Source: Sphingomonas gilva
GTDB lineage: Bacteria; Pseudomonadota; Alphaproteobacteria; Sphingomonadales; Sphingomonadaceae
Assembly: GCF_003515075.1 (NCBI RefSeq)
Contig: NZ_QWLV01000010.1
Span: 47,665 to 111,664, forward strand
Length of the DNA: 64,000 nucleotides
Direction: 5' to 3'
A program made the translations under genes and the position numbers. Under the pieces are notes generated by a model. That model was not told where the DNA came from. It saw only the letters and a list, made by a program, of their open reading frames with translations, and did no database searches. Positions 1 to 8,434 of the stretch are shown one piece after another. The number at the start of each line of letters is the position of its first letter. The stretch's first letter is position 1.

Positions 1-256
1 TGTCGCGTTCGGCAGCTTCTATCCGACCACGACCAAGGAGGTTCGCCACCATCCGGAACCGTCGATCTTGAGCTGGTGGGCGACGATGTTCGAGCTGCCA
101 TCGGTCGCGATCGGCGGCATCACGCCGGACAACGCCGCGCCGCTAGCGGCGGCGGGCGCCGACTTCATCGCGGTGTCAAATGCCGTGTGGGGCGGCGATG
201 AAGCGGCGGCGGTGAGGGCGTTCGGCGAGGTTCTCGCCAATTCCGGCGCAAGCTGA
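1..256 (+). CDS. thiE: Thiamine-phosphate synthase, C-terminal part (cut by window edge)
   Basis: The reading frame is open from the first base and ends with TGA at 254-256, giving about 84 C-terminal residues. It shows the phosphate-binding end of the ThiE TIM barrel: [11 protein letters not shown], then IGGITPDN, then [12 protein letters not shown]. In the family these loops hold the phosphate of the thiazole substrate, and the enzyme joins HMP-pyrophosphate and thiazole phosphate to give thiamine phosphate in the cytoplasm. The start lies outside the window, so its operon cannot be judged. The only nearby ORF downstream is a broken antitoxin-like gene. A ThiE-like (TenI) protein is the alternative. 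Confidence 0.85.
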   Translation, partial: VAFGSFYPTTTKEVRHHPEPSILSWWATMFELPSVAIGGITPDNAAPLAAAGADFIAVSNAVWGGDEAAAVRAFGEVLANSGAS

Positions 257-268
257 TAATCTGGCGGC

Positions 269-431
269 ATGACGAAGTATTCGCCCATCGAATCGGAGTT
301 CGCGAACAGCGAGGAAGAGGCGGCTTACGACGTTTGGTTCCGCGCCAAGGTGCAGGCATCATGAGGAGGTGATGGCGGAAATGCGCGCGGTGATCGAATC
401 GAAGAAGCACGCACGGCAGAATTATCCCTGA
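269..431 (+). pseudogene. RelB/stability-determinant-type antitoxin remnant, frameshifted
   Basis: From ATG 269 the frame reads MTKYSPIESEFANSEEEAAY and on to WFRAKVQAS, then stops at TGA 362-364 after 31 codons. In another frame, starting at 360, the sequence continues as HEEVMAEMRAVIES and ends at TGA 429-431. Small antitoxins of the 'stability determinant' family, as I recall them, carry the first motif, a short linker with DPRP-like residues, then the second motif. Here the linker is missing and the frame is broken, so this looks like a deletion-frameshift pseudogene. No RelE/ParE-type toxin lies beside it: the next gene is a cell-wall hydrolase on the other strand. The family assignment rests on recalled motifs. 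Confidence 0.55.
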
Positions 432-438
432 ACGGGGC

Positions 439-1092
439 TCACCAGAATCGTACGCGCCCGGTGTCGACATGGACGAAGCCGTCGACCGGATAAAAGCCGA
501 CGCCGCCTTTCTGCGCGGCGCGGGCGGCGCTGCGGAGGCGATCGAGCGGAATGCCGGGGAGCGCAATATCGGCGGCCTTGCCCAACATGTGCTGGCTCTT
601 GGTCGCGACTCCCGTATGGGCGCCACCGGCCTTGCGCAGGCTGCTGTTGGTCGCCGGCGACCGATAGCCGGAGATGAGGTCGAATGCGGTTCGCGGCGCG
701 ACCTCCAGCGTGTCGCGCAGATCGGTGAGCAGCGCGATCAGCTTGCGATCGATCTCGAACACCTCGCCGGTGCGCCAATCGCGCAAGCCGTGGTTGATCT
801 CGGCGAGACCTTCCGCGTCCCAGCCATTCGCATTGAAATAGCGCGCATCGATCCGCTCGCCGGTGTTGACGCTGCGAAAGGCGATGCGCTTTTCGGGGAG
901 CGGCGGCGGGGCCGACGGTTCGGTTGCGGCATCGACGGGAAGAAAGGGACGCGTCGCGCTGCCGAGACCGCCGGGCAGGAGCATGGCGCCGCCTGCGGCA
1001 AGGCCACCGAACAGCAGGGCGCGGCGGGAGGCATCGGACGTTTCGGGGGGCGTGTTCGGAAACAAGCCCTCGTTACGGCGTTGAAATGGCAT
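439..1092 (-). CDS. DUF882/M15-family murein endopeptidase-like protein, Tat-exported
   Basis: This 217-residue protein starts at ATG (complement of 1090-1092). It has an N-terminal twin-arginine signal (R23-R24 then ALLFGGLAAGG), so it is probably exported folded. The C-terminal domain matches the DUF882/YcbK (MepK) group of zinc peptidases: the SQHMLGKAAD motif supplies the first His and Asp ligands and FVHVD supplies the last His. The family cleaves peptide cross-links in peptidoglycan in the periplasm. It is divergent from the L,D-transpeptidase gene at 1118 with only 25 bases between them. Substrate specificity is not visible from sequence. Confidence 0.8.
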   Translation of the reverse strand: MPFQRRNEGLFPNTPPETSDASRRALLFGGLAAGGAMLLPGGLGSATRPFLPVDAATEPSAPPPLPEKRIAFRSVNTGERIDARYFNANGWDAEGLAEINHGLRDWRTGEVFEIDRKLIALLTDLRDTLEVAPRTAFDLISGYRSPATNSSLRKAGGAHTGVATKSQHMLGKAADIALPGIPLDRLRSAARAAQKGGVGFYPVDGFVHVDTGRVRFW

Positions 1093-1117
1093 GTGCGTAA
1101 GTTAGGAGCGTCTGGGC

Positions 1118-2143
1118 GTGTATAAAGCTTTTGTTTCCGTAGCTTGTCTCGGTCTGGCCACGGCTGGCCTCGTTTCGGCCTCCGAGGCGCAGAATGTGGC
1201 CGCTCCGCGCGCCGCATCGGTTTCCCCGATCGACATGAATGTGCTGCACGTGCAGGTGATCCTAGGCAAGCTCGGCTTCTCGCCGGGCGTGCTCGACGGA
1301 AAGCGCGGGCAGTCGCTGACGGCGGCGCTGCGCGGCTTCCAGGAAGCGCGCGGGCTGAAGGTGACCGGCGAGATCGACCCGGCGACGTTGCGGGAGCTGC
1401 ACCCCTATCGCGCCTGGCGGCCGACGCGCGAGCTGATCGTTGCGCCCTCAACCGCCAAGGGGCCGTTCACCAATCCGTTCCCCGACGATCCCGTCGCCCA
1501 ATCGAAGCTTTCCGCGCTCAACTACAAGAACCTGCTGGAGAAGCTCGCCGAGCAATTCCACACCACGCCGGCGACGCTGGTCGCGCTCAACGGGCGCGAC
1601 GCCAGGCTGGGGGCGGGCGCGAAGCTGGTCTTTCCCAACGCGTTGCCGCTGTCACGCGACTATCCCGCGGATCTGAGCGATCAATGGCGCGCGACGCTGG
1701 GCGGGCTCAACGTCACCGCCGATCAGCCCGAGGCTGCGCGGATCGTCGTCGACAAGTCGGACGGCGTGCTTCGGGTGTACGACAAGGCGGACAAGCTGGT
1801 GGCGCAGTTTCCCGCGACCATGGGCTCGTCCTCCGATCCGCTGCCGCTGGGCAAATGGACGATCAAGGGCACCGCGTACAACCCGACTTGGTCGTACAAT
1901 CCCGATCTCCTCAAAACCGCCGATCAGAGCGATCCCAAGGTAGAGGTGCCGCCGGGACCCAATTCGCCGGTGGGCGTGGTGTGGATCGACATCAGCAAGC
2001 CGCATTACGGGATTCACGGCACCAATGAGCCGAGCACGATCGGCCGCGCCGAAAGCAATGGCTGCATTCGCCTGACCAACTGGGATGCGGCGCGGCTGTC
2101 GCTGATGGTCAAGCCCGGCACACCGGCGCTGTTCCAGGCCTGA
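1118..2143 (+). CDS. L,D-transpeptidase (YkuD) with peptidoglycan-binding domain
   Basis: This 341-residue protein has a GTG start and a Sec-type signal peptide of about 24 residues. A PG_binding_1-like domain follows at about 40-95 (LGKLGFSPGVLDGK), then a LysM-like stretch around 140-185, then a YkuD domain from about 205 to the end. The catalytic signature is present as HGTNEP and SNGCIRLT, with the nucleophile at about Cys316. The family makes 3-3 cross-links or attaches proteins to peptidoglycan in the periplasm, resistant to most beta-lactams. It is followed after 4 bases by an M23 peptidase gene, so the two are probably co-transcribed and act on the wall together. Confidence 0.88.
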   Translation: MYKAFVSVACLGLATAGLVSASEAQNVAAPRAASVSPIDMNVLHVQVILGKLGFSPGVLDGKRGQSLTAALRGFQEARGLKVTGEIDPATLRELHPYRAWRPTRELIVAPSTAKGPFTNPFPDDPVAQSKLSALNYKNLLEKLAEQFHTTPATLVALNGRDARLGAGAKLVFPNALPLSRDYPADLSDQWRATLGGLNVTADQPEAARIVVDKSDGVLRVYDKADKLVAQFPATMGSSSDPLPLGKWTIKGTAYNPTWSYNPDLLKTADQSDPKVEVPPGPNSPVGVVWIDISKPHYGIHGTNEPSTIGRAESNGCIRLTNWDAARLSLMVKPGTPALFQA

Positions 2144-2147
2144 CCGC

Positions 2148-2789
2148 ATGACACGGTTCGGCTGGATGATGCTGGGCCTGTTCGCCTTGCTGGGCGCGGC
2201 GCTGGTCGCTTTGCTGGGCGGCGAGGGGCCGGCGATCCGGACCGCGGAACCCGCTGCGGCGCCGGCGCGCGCGACGCCGACGTTGTTCGATGAGCGGACG
2301 CCCGCCGATGTCGACGAGGTGCGGCTCGCCCGCTCGGTGACCGCATCCGGGCTGATCGTGCCGGTGGCCGGAGTCCGGCCCGACCAGCTCTATGACAGCT
2401 GGGGCGATGCGCGGGGCGGCGGTTCGCGGTCGCATCTGGCGATCGACATTCCCGCGCCGCGCGGCACGCCGGTGCTCGCGGCGGCCAAGGGCAGGGTCGC
2501 CAAGCTGTTCCAGAGCGACGACGGCGGCACGACGCTCTACATCCGGTCGCCCTCGGGCAAGCTGATATATTATTACGCGCATCTCGACCGCTATGTCCGC
2601 GGCATCCGCGAGGGCGCGATCGTCTCCGCCGGACAGCCGATCGCGACGGTCGGCGACAGCGGCAATGCCGGGCCGGGCAACACGCACCTCCATTTCGGCA
2701 TCTCGCTGATGGCCCCGGGGGACAACTGGTCGGGCGGGCGGCCGGTCAATCCCTATCCGCTGCTTGCGGGGAGCGGGGGCGGCGGCTAA
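2148..2789 (+). CDS. M23-family metallopeptidase, membrane anchored
   Basis: This 213-residue protein has one N-terminal transmembrane helix (about residues 5-25, FGWMMLGLFALLGAALVALL), then an LytM/M23 domain at about 95-200. The zinc ligands are seen in SHLAIDIPA (first His and Asp) and THLHFG (final His). M23 enzymes cut peptide cross-links of peptidoglycan, or act as activators when inactive; here the ligands are intact. It lies 4 bases after the L,D-transpeptidase gene and before efp. The anchor suggests a periplasmic domain tethered to the inner membrane. Confidence 0.85.
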   Translation: MTRFGWMMLGLFALLGAALVALLGGEGPAIRTAEPAAAPARATPTLFDERTPADVDEVRLARSVTASGLIVPVAGVRPDQLYDSWGDARGGGSRSHLAIDIPAPRGTPVLAAAKGRVAKLFQSDDGGTTLYIRSPSGKLIYYYAHLDRYVRGIREGAIVSAGQPIATVGDSGNAGPGNTHLHFGISLMAPGDNWSGGRPVNPYPLLAGSGGGG

Positions 2790-2837
2790 GGGCCACGCCT
2801 TCACGCTCTTTCCATATCTGCAGACAGGTGCATCCCC

Positions 2838-3401
2838 ATGAAGATCAGCGGCGTCGACATTCGCCCGGGCAACATCATCGAATATGAAGGCGGCATCTGG
2901 CGCGCGGTGAAGATCCAGCACACCCAGCCCGGCAAGGGCGGAGCCTATATGCAGGTCGAGATGAAGAACCTGATCGACGGGCGCAAGACCAACGTCCGCT
3001 TCCGTTCGGCCGAGACGGTCGAGCGCGTGCGGCTGGACACCAAGGACTTCCAGTTCCTCTTCGCCGACGGCGACCAGCTGACCTTCATGGACAAGGACAG
3101 CTACGAGCAGATCACGCTCGACAAGGACGTGCTGGGTGACGCCGCCGAGTTCCTGCAGGACGGCATGGACGTGGTGATGGAACTGCACGACGAGAAGCCG
3201 ATCAGCGTGCAGCTGCCCGACACCGTCGAGGCGACCATCGTCGAGGCCGACGCGGTGGTGAAGGGGCAGACCGCCTCTTCCAGCTACAAGCCCGCGATGC
3301 TCGACAACGGCGTGCGCGTGATGGTGCCGCCGCACATCACCAGCGGCACGCGCATCGTGGTGGACGTCTATGAGCGCACCTATGTGAGGCGCGCGGACTG
3401 A
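2838..3401 (+). CDS. efp: Elongation factor P
   Basis: This 187-residue protein matches the usual EF-P length and three-domain fold. EF-P binds ribosomes stalled at consecutive prolines and promotes peptide-bond formation. The tip loop of domain I reads PGKGGAY, with Lys33 at the position modified in the lysine-type EF-Ps. The C-terminal OB domain ends with [11 protein letters not shown]. It starts at ATG 2838, 48 bases after the M23 gene, and ends in front of a perfect GC-rich hairpin (3407-3428). No modification enzyme (EpmA/EpmB) gene is adjacent. Confidence 0.95.
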   Translation: MKISGVDIRPGNIIEYEGGIWRAVKIQHTQPGKGGAYMQVEMKNLIDGRKTNVRFRSAETVERVRLDTKDFQFLFADGDQLTFMDKDSYEQITLDKDVLGDAAEFLQDGMDVVMELHDEKPISVQLPDTVEATIVEADAVVKGQTASSSYKPAMLDNGVRVMVPPHITSGTRIVVDVYERTYVRRAD

Positions 3402-3404
3402 TCA

Positions 3405-3486
3405 TTCCCCTCCCGCTTGCGGGAGGGGCTAGGGGAGGGCCTGAGTCCGGCGCTCCCGAACAACCCTCCCAAAAGCGGGAGGGGGA
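3405..3486. repeat. Family A extragenic palindrome pair
   Basis: Two GC-rich hairpins flank a short spacer. The first, 3407-3428, is a perfect 10-bp stem (cccctcccgc / gcgggagggg) with a TT loop. The second, around 3464-3485, has arms ccctccc and gggaggg. The same arm sequence recurs at 16504-16618 and 23097-23244, always as an inverted pair. This is the layout of a REP doublet. It lies between efp and the inositol-phosphatase gene and could end the efp transcript or stabilise its 3' end. Confidence 0.8.
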
Positions 3487-3496
3487 AAGAAGAAAC

Positions 3497-4315
3497 ATGC
3501 CCTCTCATTCCGGTCTTCTCACCATCATGGAGCGCGCCGCGCGCAAGGCCGCGCCGCGGCTTCGGCGCGACTTCAACGAAGTCCAGCAGCTGCAGGTCAG
3601 CCGCAAGGGCACGGCGGATTTCGTCACCATGGCGGATCAGCGGGCCGAACAGACGCTGTACGAGGAATTAAGCCGCGCGCGGCCGGACTGGGGCTTCCTG
3701 ATGGAGGAGCGGGGGCTGATCGCCGGCGATCCGACCAAGCCGCGCTTCGTGATCGATCCACTCGACGGCACGTCCAACTTCATCCACGGCATCCCGCACT
3801 TCGCCATCTCGATCGCGGTCGAGACGCCGCTTCCTTCGGGCAAGACCGAACTGACCACCGCGCTCGTCTATCAGCCGCTGACCGACGAGAGCTTCTGGGC
3901 GGAGAAGGGGCGAGGCGCCTGGCTGCAGGATGCGCGGCTGCGCGTGTCCGCCCGGCGCGACCTGACCGAGGCGCTGATCGCGACCGGCGTGCCCTATGCC
4001 GGGCATGGCGACATCACCAAGTGGAGCCGCATCTTCGGCGCGATCGCGCCCGAGGTGGCGGGCATCCGCCGCTTCGGATCGGCCGCGCTCGACCTCGCCT
4101 GGGTCGCGGCCGGGCGATATGACGGTTTCTGGGAGAACGATCTCGAGCCGTGGGACGTCGCCGCAGGCATGCTGCTGGTGCGCGAGGCGGGCGGTTTCGT
4201 GACCGATTACCGCGGCGGCGACAAGCCGATCGAGCGCCGCGAGATGCTGGCCGCCAACGATGGCCTGCACACGCGGCTGCACAAGCTGGTGGCCGGCGCG
4301 CTGAGAAACGCCTGA
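3497..4315 (+). CDS. Inositol monophosphatase family protein (SuhB-like)
   Basis: This 272-residue protein carries the family metal and substrate motifs: MEERGLI (metal-binding Glu), DPLDGTSNFIHGIPHF (the metal-binding DPxDGT signature) and EPWDVAAGMLLVREAGG (C-terminal signature). Members hydrolyse inositol-1-phosphate or related sugar phosphates using magnesium in the cytoplasm. Some also bind RNA polymerase (SuhB) or act on 3'-phosphoadenosine nucleotides (CysQ), so the exact substrate is not fixed. Its ATG is 11 bases after the family A repeat, with a purine-rich aaagaag in front. It ends 103 bases before nuoA. Confidence 0.88.
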   Translation: MPSHSGLLTIMERAARKAAPRLRRDFNEVQQLQVSRKGTADFVTMADQRAEQTLYEELSRARPDWGFLMEERGLIAGDPTKPRFVIDPLDGTSNFIHGIPHFAISIAVETPLPSGKTELTTALVYQPLTDESFWAEKGRGAWLQDARLRVSARRDLTEALIATGVPYAGHGDITKWSRIFGAIAPEVAGIRRFGSAALDLAWVAAGRYDGFWENDLEPWDVAAGMLLVREAGGFVTDYRGGDKPIERREMLAANDGLHTRLHKLVAGALRNA

Positions 4316-4418
4316 CGCGCGCTTTTGCGAGCGATTCTCACGCTTCGCGAGCCTTGCCCCACCCGGACCATCGGCCTAAAGCGCCCCCGACAAACCGTTC
4401 GCATCCGCGAGAGTCCCG

Positions 4419-4793
4419 TTGCTAGACCTATCGCAATATCTGCCGATCCTCCTGTTCCTGGGCGTCGCGCTCGCGCTGTCCGGCGCTTTCGTCGTGCTGC
4501 CCATGCTGGCCTCGCGCCTTACCGGATCGCACCAGCCGACGCCGGAGAAGCTCTCCGAATATGAGTGCGGCTTTCCCGCCTTCGAGGATTCGCGCAGCCA
4601 GTTCGACGTGCGCTTCTATCTGGTCGCGATCCTGTTCATCATCTTCGACCTCGAGGCCGCGTTCATCTTCCCCTGGGCGGTGAGCGTGTTCGGGATCGGC
4701 TGGTCGGCGTGGATCGCGATGATGATCTTCATCGGTGAGCTGGCGCTGGGCCTCGCCTATGCCTGGAAGAAGGGAGCGCTGGATTGGGAGTAG
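4419..4793 (+). CDS. nuoA: NADH-quinone oxidoreductase subunit A
   Basis: This 124-residue subunit has three predicted membrane helices and the conserved loop [20 protein letters not shown]. NuoA is part of the membrane arm of complex I, at its junction with the quinone-binding hydrophilic arm. The start is TTG at 4419, chosen because the frame then reads [15 protein letters not shown] and no ATG lies nearby upstream. It opens the nuo operon and overlaps nuoB by 10 bases. The 103 bases upstream of it probably hold the operon promoter, but I could not pick out convincing -35/-10 boxes. Confidence 0.95.
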   Translation: MLDLSQYLPILLFLGVALALSGAFVVLPMLASRLTGSHQPTPEKLSEYECGFPAFEDSRSQFDVRFYLVAILFIIFDLEAAFIFPWAVSVFGIGWSAWIAMMIFIGELALGLAYAWKKGALDWE

Positions 4794-5320
4794 AGCTGAC
4801 AGCACCGCCCGCGGGCACGCTTCCCGATCAGACCTTCTTCAACGATCTGAACGGCGAGCTGACCGACAAGGGCTTCCTCGTCACCTCGACCGAGGACCTG
4901 TTCCAATGGGCGCGCACCGGCAGCCTGTGGTGGATGACCTTCGGTCTCGCCTGCTGCGCGGTCGAGATGATCCACGTCAACATGCCGCGCTACGACATGG
5001 AGCGCTTCGGCGCCGCGCCGCGCGCATCCCCGCGCCAGTCGGACGTGATGATCGTCGCCGGCACATTGTGCAACAAGATGGCGCCCGCGCTCCGGCGCGT
5101 CTACGACCAGATGTCGGAGCCGAAATACGTCATCTCGATGGGCAGCTGCGCCAATGGCGGAGGCTATTACCATTATAGCTACAGCGTGGTGCGCGGCTGC
5201 GACCGGATCGTACCGGTGGACATCTATGTTCCCGGCTGCCCGCCGACCGCGGAGGCGTTGCTCTACGGCGTGATGCAGCTGCAGCGGAAGATCCGCCGCA
5301 TGGGGACGATCGAACGGTGA
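4784..5320 (+). CDS. nuoB: NADH-quinone oxidoreductase subunit B (N2 cluster)
   Basis: This 178-residue protein is the NuoB/PSST subunit that binds the terminal iron-sulfur cluster N2 and passes electrons to quinone. The cysteine ligands are visible: the tandem pair at C57-C58 (GLACCAVEM), the [10 protein letters not shown] motif and [11 protein letters not shown]. The start is TTG at 4784 inside the end of nuoA, so translation is probably coupled. It overlaps the nuoC start by four bases. The length is normal for the family. Confidence 0.97.
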   Translation: MGVELTAPPAGTLPDQTFFNDLNGELTDKGFLVTSTEDLFQWARTGSLWWMTFGLACCAVEMIHVNMPRYDMERFGAAPRASPRQSDVMIVAGTLCNKMAPALRRVYDQMSEPKYVISMGSCANGGGYYHYSYSVVRGCDRIVPVDIYVPGCPPTAEALLYGVMQLQRKIRRMGTIER

Positions 5321-6207
5321 GCTCGCCAGCGCCAGTCTATGCCGCCAATGACGGCGTGATCGAAGCTGCGCGCGCCGCCCTTGGCGCGGCGTTCCTGGAT
5401 GCGCAGGACAAGGTGGGCGAGGTAACGCTCAATCTCTCCCGCGACGGCCTGGTCGCGGCGATGACCGCGCTCAGGGATACGCCCGGCCTGGAATATCAAC
5501 AGCTGATGGAGATAGCAGGGGTGGACTATCCCGAGCGGCCAGAACGGTTCGACGTCTGCTATCACCTTCTCTCGGTCACGCGAAACCATCGCCTGCGCGT
5601 GCGCGTGACGACCAACGAGGCGCAGCCGGTCCCCTCGGTCACCTCGATCTGGCCGGTCGCCGGCTGGCTGGAGCGCGAGGTGTACGACATGTACGGCGTG
5701 CTGTTCGAGGGCAACGCCGATCTGCGCCGCATCCTGACCGATTACGGCTTTCGCGGCCATCCGCAGCGCAAGGATTTCCCGCTGACCGGTTTCGTCGAGC
5801 TGCGCTATTCGGAGGAGACCAAGCGCGTCGCCTATGAGCCCGTGCGGCTGGCGCAGGATTTCCGCAGCTTCGATTTCATGAGTCCCTGGGAAGGCGCCGA
5901 ATATGTCCTGCCGGGCGACGAGAAGGGCGCCCAGCCCGAGGCCAAGGGCGCGCCGAGCCCGGTGACGGCCGACCAGCTCGCCAAGGCCGACAAGGCGATC
6001 GCGGCGAACAAGGTCGACGTGATCGAGAAGAAGACGACCGAGAAGACCTCCGACACCGGCGCCGGGGAGCCCGCCAATGCGCAGGCGGCGAAGCGCACGC
6101 GCAGTCCGCGCAAGCCCCAGCCGCAGAACGACACCACCAGCGCCGATTCCGATCCGGCCAAGAAGCCCTCCACGCGCAAGCCGCGGGCGAAGAAGAGTGA
6201 CAGCTGA
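5317..6207 (+). CDS. nuoC: NADH-quinone oxidoreductase subunit C with a charged C-terminal extension
   Basis: The first 200 or so residues are a standard NuoC (30-kDa subunit): [33 protein letters not shown], then [12 protein letters not shown]. NuoC packs against NuoD in the peripheral arm and carries no cofactor. The start is GTG overlapping the nuoB stop (GTGA). The protein is 296 residues, about 90 longer than the conserved core. The extra part (about 5926-6204) is Lys/Ala/Pro/Thr-rich, low complexity and strongly basic at its end ([15 protein letters not shown]), and probably disordered. It overlaps the nuoD start by one base, so the extension is within the operon and not a frameshift artefact. 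Confidence 0.95.
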   Translation: MSSPAPVYAANDGVIEAARAALGAAFLDAQDKVGEVTLNLSRDGLVAAMTALRDTPGLEYQQLMEIAGVDYPERPERFDVCYHLLSVTRNHRLRVRVTTNEAQPVPSVTSIWPVAGWLEREVYDMYGVLFEGNADLRRILTDYGFRGHPQRKDFPLTGFVELRYSEETKRVAYEPVRLAQDFRSFDFMSPWEGAEYVLPGDEKGAQPEAKGAPSPVTADQLAKADKAIAANKVDVIEKKTTEKTSDTGAGEPANAQAAKRTRSPRKPQPQNDTTSADSDPAKKPSTRKPRAKKSDS

Positions 6208-7442
6208 TGGCTGAGGTTTTCGACGAACGGCTGGGCCATGCCGATGCCGCCGACCCGACCCTGGGCGATGTCGCGATCCAGAATTACACGATCAATTTCG
6301 GCCCGCAGCACCCGGCGGCGCACGGCGTGCTGCGTCTCGTCATGGAGCTGGACGGCGAGATCGTCGAGCGGGTCGATCCGCATGTCGGCCTGCTTCACCG
6401 CGGCACCGAGAAGCTGATCGAGTACAAGACCTATCTGCAGGCGCTGCCCTATTTCGACCGGCTCGATTACTGCTCGCCGATGTGCATGGAGCACAGCTAT
6501 GTGCTCGCGGTCGAGAAGCTGCTCGATCTGGAGGTGCCGCTGCGCGCGCAATATCTCCGGGTGTTCTTCGCCGAGCTGACGCGCATCAAGAACCACATGC
6601 TTAATCTCGGCTCGCACGTCATGGACGTGGGCGCGATGACGCCCAATCTGTGGCTGTTCGAGCTGCGCGAAGACTGCATGAACTTCTATGAGCGCGCGTC
6701 CGGCGCGCGGATGCACGCGGCCTATTTCCGGCCCGGCGGCGTGCATCAGGACGTGCCGCTGAAGCTGCTGACCGACATTGCCGACTGGCTCGACACGCGC
6801 CTTCCGCGCCTGTTCGAGGATGCGATCAGCCTGGTCGCCGACAATCGCATCTTCAAGCAGCGCAACGTCGATATCGCGGTGGTCAGCCGTGAAGACGCGC
6901 TCGCCTGGGGCTTTTCGGGTCCGATGATCCGCGGCGCGGGCGTGCCCTGGGACCTGCGCAGGTCGCAGCCCTACGACGTCTATGATCGCATGGATTTCGA
7001 GGTGCCGGTGGGCACCAAGGGCGATTGCTACGATCGGTTCATGGTGCGCGTCGAGGAGGTCCGCCAGTCCGCGCGGATCATGAAGCAGTGCCTGGCCGAG
7101 ATGCCGGAAGGCCCGGTCAGCAGCCTCGACCGCAAGGTGGCGCCGCCCAAGCGCGCCGACATGAAGCGATCGATGGAGGCGCTGATCCACCATTTCAAAC
7201 TCTACACCGAGGGCTTCCACGTGCCCGCGGGCGAGGTCTATGTCGCGACGGAGAGCCCCAAGGGGGAGTTCGGCGTCTATCTGGTGAGCGACGGCAGCAA
7301 CAGGCCCTATCGCTGCAAGATCCGTCCGACCGCGTTCAGCCATCTCCAGGCGATGGATTTCATGATGAAGGGCCACATGCTGGCGGACACCACGGCGGTG
7401 CTGGGCGCGATGGACATCGTGTTCGGGGAGTGCGACCGGTGA
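6207..7442 (+). CDS. nuoD: NADH-quinone oxidoreductase subunit D
   Basis: This 411-residue 49-kDa subunit forms much of the quinone pocket with NuoB. It shows the family landmarks [13 protein letters not shown] near the N-terminus, HRGTEKLIE, and the C-terminal [10 protein letters not shown]. The length is normal. The ATG shares its first base with the nuoC stop. Its TGA overlaps a GTG that opens a 62-codon membrane-protein ORF lying between nuoD and nuoE. Confidence 0.97.
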   Translation: MAEVFDERLGHADAADPTLGDVAIQNYTINFGPQHPAAHGVLRLVMELDGEIVERVDPHVGLLHRGTEKLIEYKTYLQALPYFDRLDYCSPMCMEHSYVLAVEKLLDLEVPLRAQYLRVFFAELTRIKNHMLNLGSHVMDVGAMTPNLWLFELREDCMNFYERASGARMHAAYFRPGGVHQDVPLKLLTDIADWLDTRLPRLFEDAISLVADNRIFKQRNVDIAVVSREDALAWGFSGPMIRGAGVPWDLRRSQPYDVYDRMDFEVPVGTKGDCYDRFMVRVEEVRQSARIMKQCLAEMPEGPVSSLDRKVAPPKRADMKRSMEALIHHFKLYTEGFHVPAGEVYVATESPKGEFGVYLVSDGSNRPYRCKIRPTAFSHLQAMDFMMKGHMLADTTAVLGAMDIVFGECDR

Positions 7443-7627
7443 GCAATCGAGAAACTCTGGTCATCATCCTGATGTCGGCTTTTCTTGGATTCAAGCTAGC
7501 TGATGAGGCGGGCAGAAGCACTTTGTTTGTTGTGCTCGGATTGGGTTGGGCGGTGGTCGTTATTTTGACCGTCTTGGCCTATCGCCGGGGCGAGCGCGTC
7601 TTCATATGGCAAAAGCAAGATGGCTGA
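7439..7627 (+). CDS. Small two-helix membrane protein ORF between nuoD and nuoE
   Basis: The frame starts at GTG 7439, overlapping the nuoD stop as GTGA, and stops at TGA 7625-7627, overlapping the nuoE start by 8 bases. It would encode 62 residues with two hydrophobic segments ([15 protein letters not shown] and [20 protein letters not shown]) and a basic tail [15 protein letters not shown]. Overlap at both ends, as seen for the true nuo genes, argues that it is translated. Its base composition is visibly more AT-rich than the genes around it, which may mean late acquisition or relaxed codon use. I do not recognise the family. It is not a standard complex I subunit; an accessory or assembly role is only inference from position. 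Confidence 0.65.
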   Translation: MSNRETLVIILMSAFLGFKLADEAGRSTLFVVLGLGWAVVVILTVLAYRRGERVFIWQKQDG

Positions 7628-8285
7628 CATCCACCTTCCCGACGAAGCCGAGACCCGCGCGCGGTGGGGCGATTGGGCGTGGTCGCCGGTCAATGTCGAG
7701 GCCGCGAAGATCATCATCGCGCGCTATCCCGAGGGGCGGCAGGCGTCGGCGGTGATGCCGCTGCTCGATCTCGCCCAGCGGCAGATCGGCGAGGAGACCA
7801 ACACGCAGGGCTGGCTGCCCATCCCGGTGATGGAGAAGATCGCCGAGCAGCTCGGCATGGCCTATATCCGCGTGCTGGAGGTCGCGAGCTTCTACACCAT
7901 GTACAATCTCGCGCCCGTCGGCCGCTACCACGTCCAGGTGTGCGGCACGACGCCGTGCATGCTGCGCGGGTCGGACGATGTGCTCGCCGCGTGCAAGAAC
8001 CACGGGCTGCAGAAGGGCAAGACCACGCCCGACGGCCTGTTCACCCTGACCGAGGTCGAATGCCTGGGCGCCTGCGCCAACGCGCCGATGGTCCAGATCA
8101 ACGACGATAATTACGAAGACCTGACCTACGACAGCATGACCGCGGTGCTGGAGGCGCTGGCGCGTGGAGAGAGCCCCAAGGCGGGCCCGCAGGTCGAGCG
8201 TCAGACCAGCTGCCCTGAAGGCGGGCCTACCACGCTAAAGGACATGGTCGCTGCCAACCACGATTATCGCGGGGAATGGGCATGA
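7620..8285 (+). CDS. nuoE: NADH-quinone oxidoreductase subunit E (24-kDa, 2Fe-2S)
   Basis: This 221-residue subunit binds cluster N1a through four cysteines seen in [11 protein letters not shown] and [11 protein letters not shown], as in the thioredoxin-like 24-kDa family. It works with NuoF in the NADH-oxidising module. The final 35 or so residues after the core ([20 protein letters not shown] and on) are a tail common in alphaproteobacterial NuoE. The ATG at 7620 lies inside the preceding micro-ORF. The TGA overlaps the start of a second micro-ORF by four bases. Confidence 0.96.
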   Translation: MADIHLPDEAETRARWGDWAWSPVNVEAAKIIIARYPEGRQASAVMPLLDLAQRQIGEETNTQGWLPIPVMEKIAEQLGMAYIRVLEVASFYTMYNLAPVGRYHVQVCGTTPCMLRGSDDVLAACKNHGLQKGKTTPDGLFTLTEVECLGACANAPMVQINDDNYEDLTYDSMTAVLEALARGESPKAGPQVERQTSCPEGGPTTLKDMVAANHDYRGEWA

Positions 8286-8434
8286 ACCTGCTGATCGTCA
8301 TCGGGCTGATCATCCTGGCCGTCGCGCTGCTCGGCGTGCTGCTCAAGCTCGCCTTCGGGTTGATACTGGTCGCGCTAGCGGTCGGGGTGGTGCTGATGGC
8401 GTTCGGTGCTTTCTCGAAGCGGGGAGGGCGCTGA
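8282..8434 (+). CDS. 50-residue hydrophobic micro-protein ORF between nuoE and nuoF
   Basis: An ATG at 8282 overlaps the nuoE stop (ATGA), and its TGA at 8432-8434 shares one base with the nuoF ATG. The product is 50 residues: an almost continuous hydrophobic stretch ([20 protein letters not shown], then [20 protein letters not shown]) and a basic end SKRGGR. This predicts two short membrane helices or a hairpin. Exact junctions on both sides and the absence of any gap favour real translation. I do not recognise a named family. It could aid assembly or membrane docking of complex I, which is inference only. Confidence 0.65.
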   Translation: MNLLIVIGLIILAVALLGVLLKLAFGLILVALAVGVVLMAFGAFSKRGGR

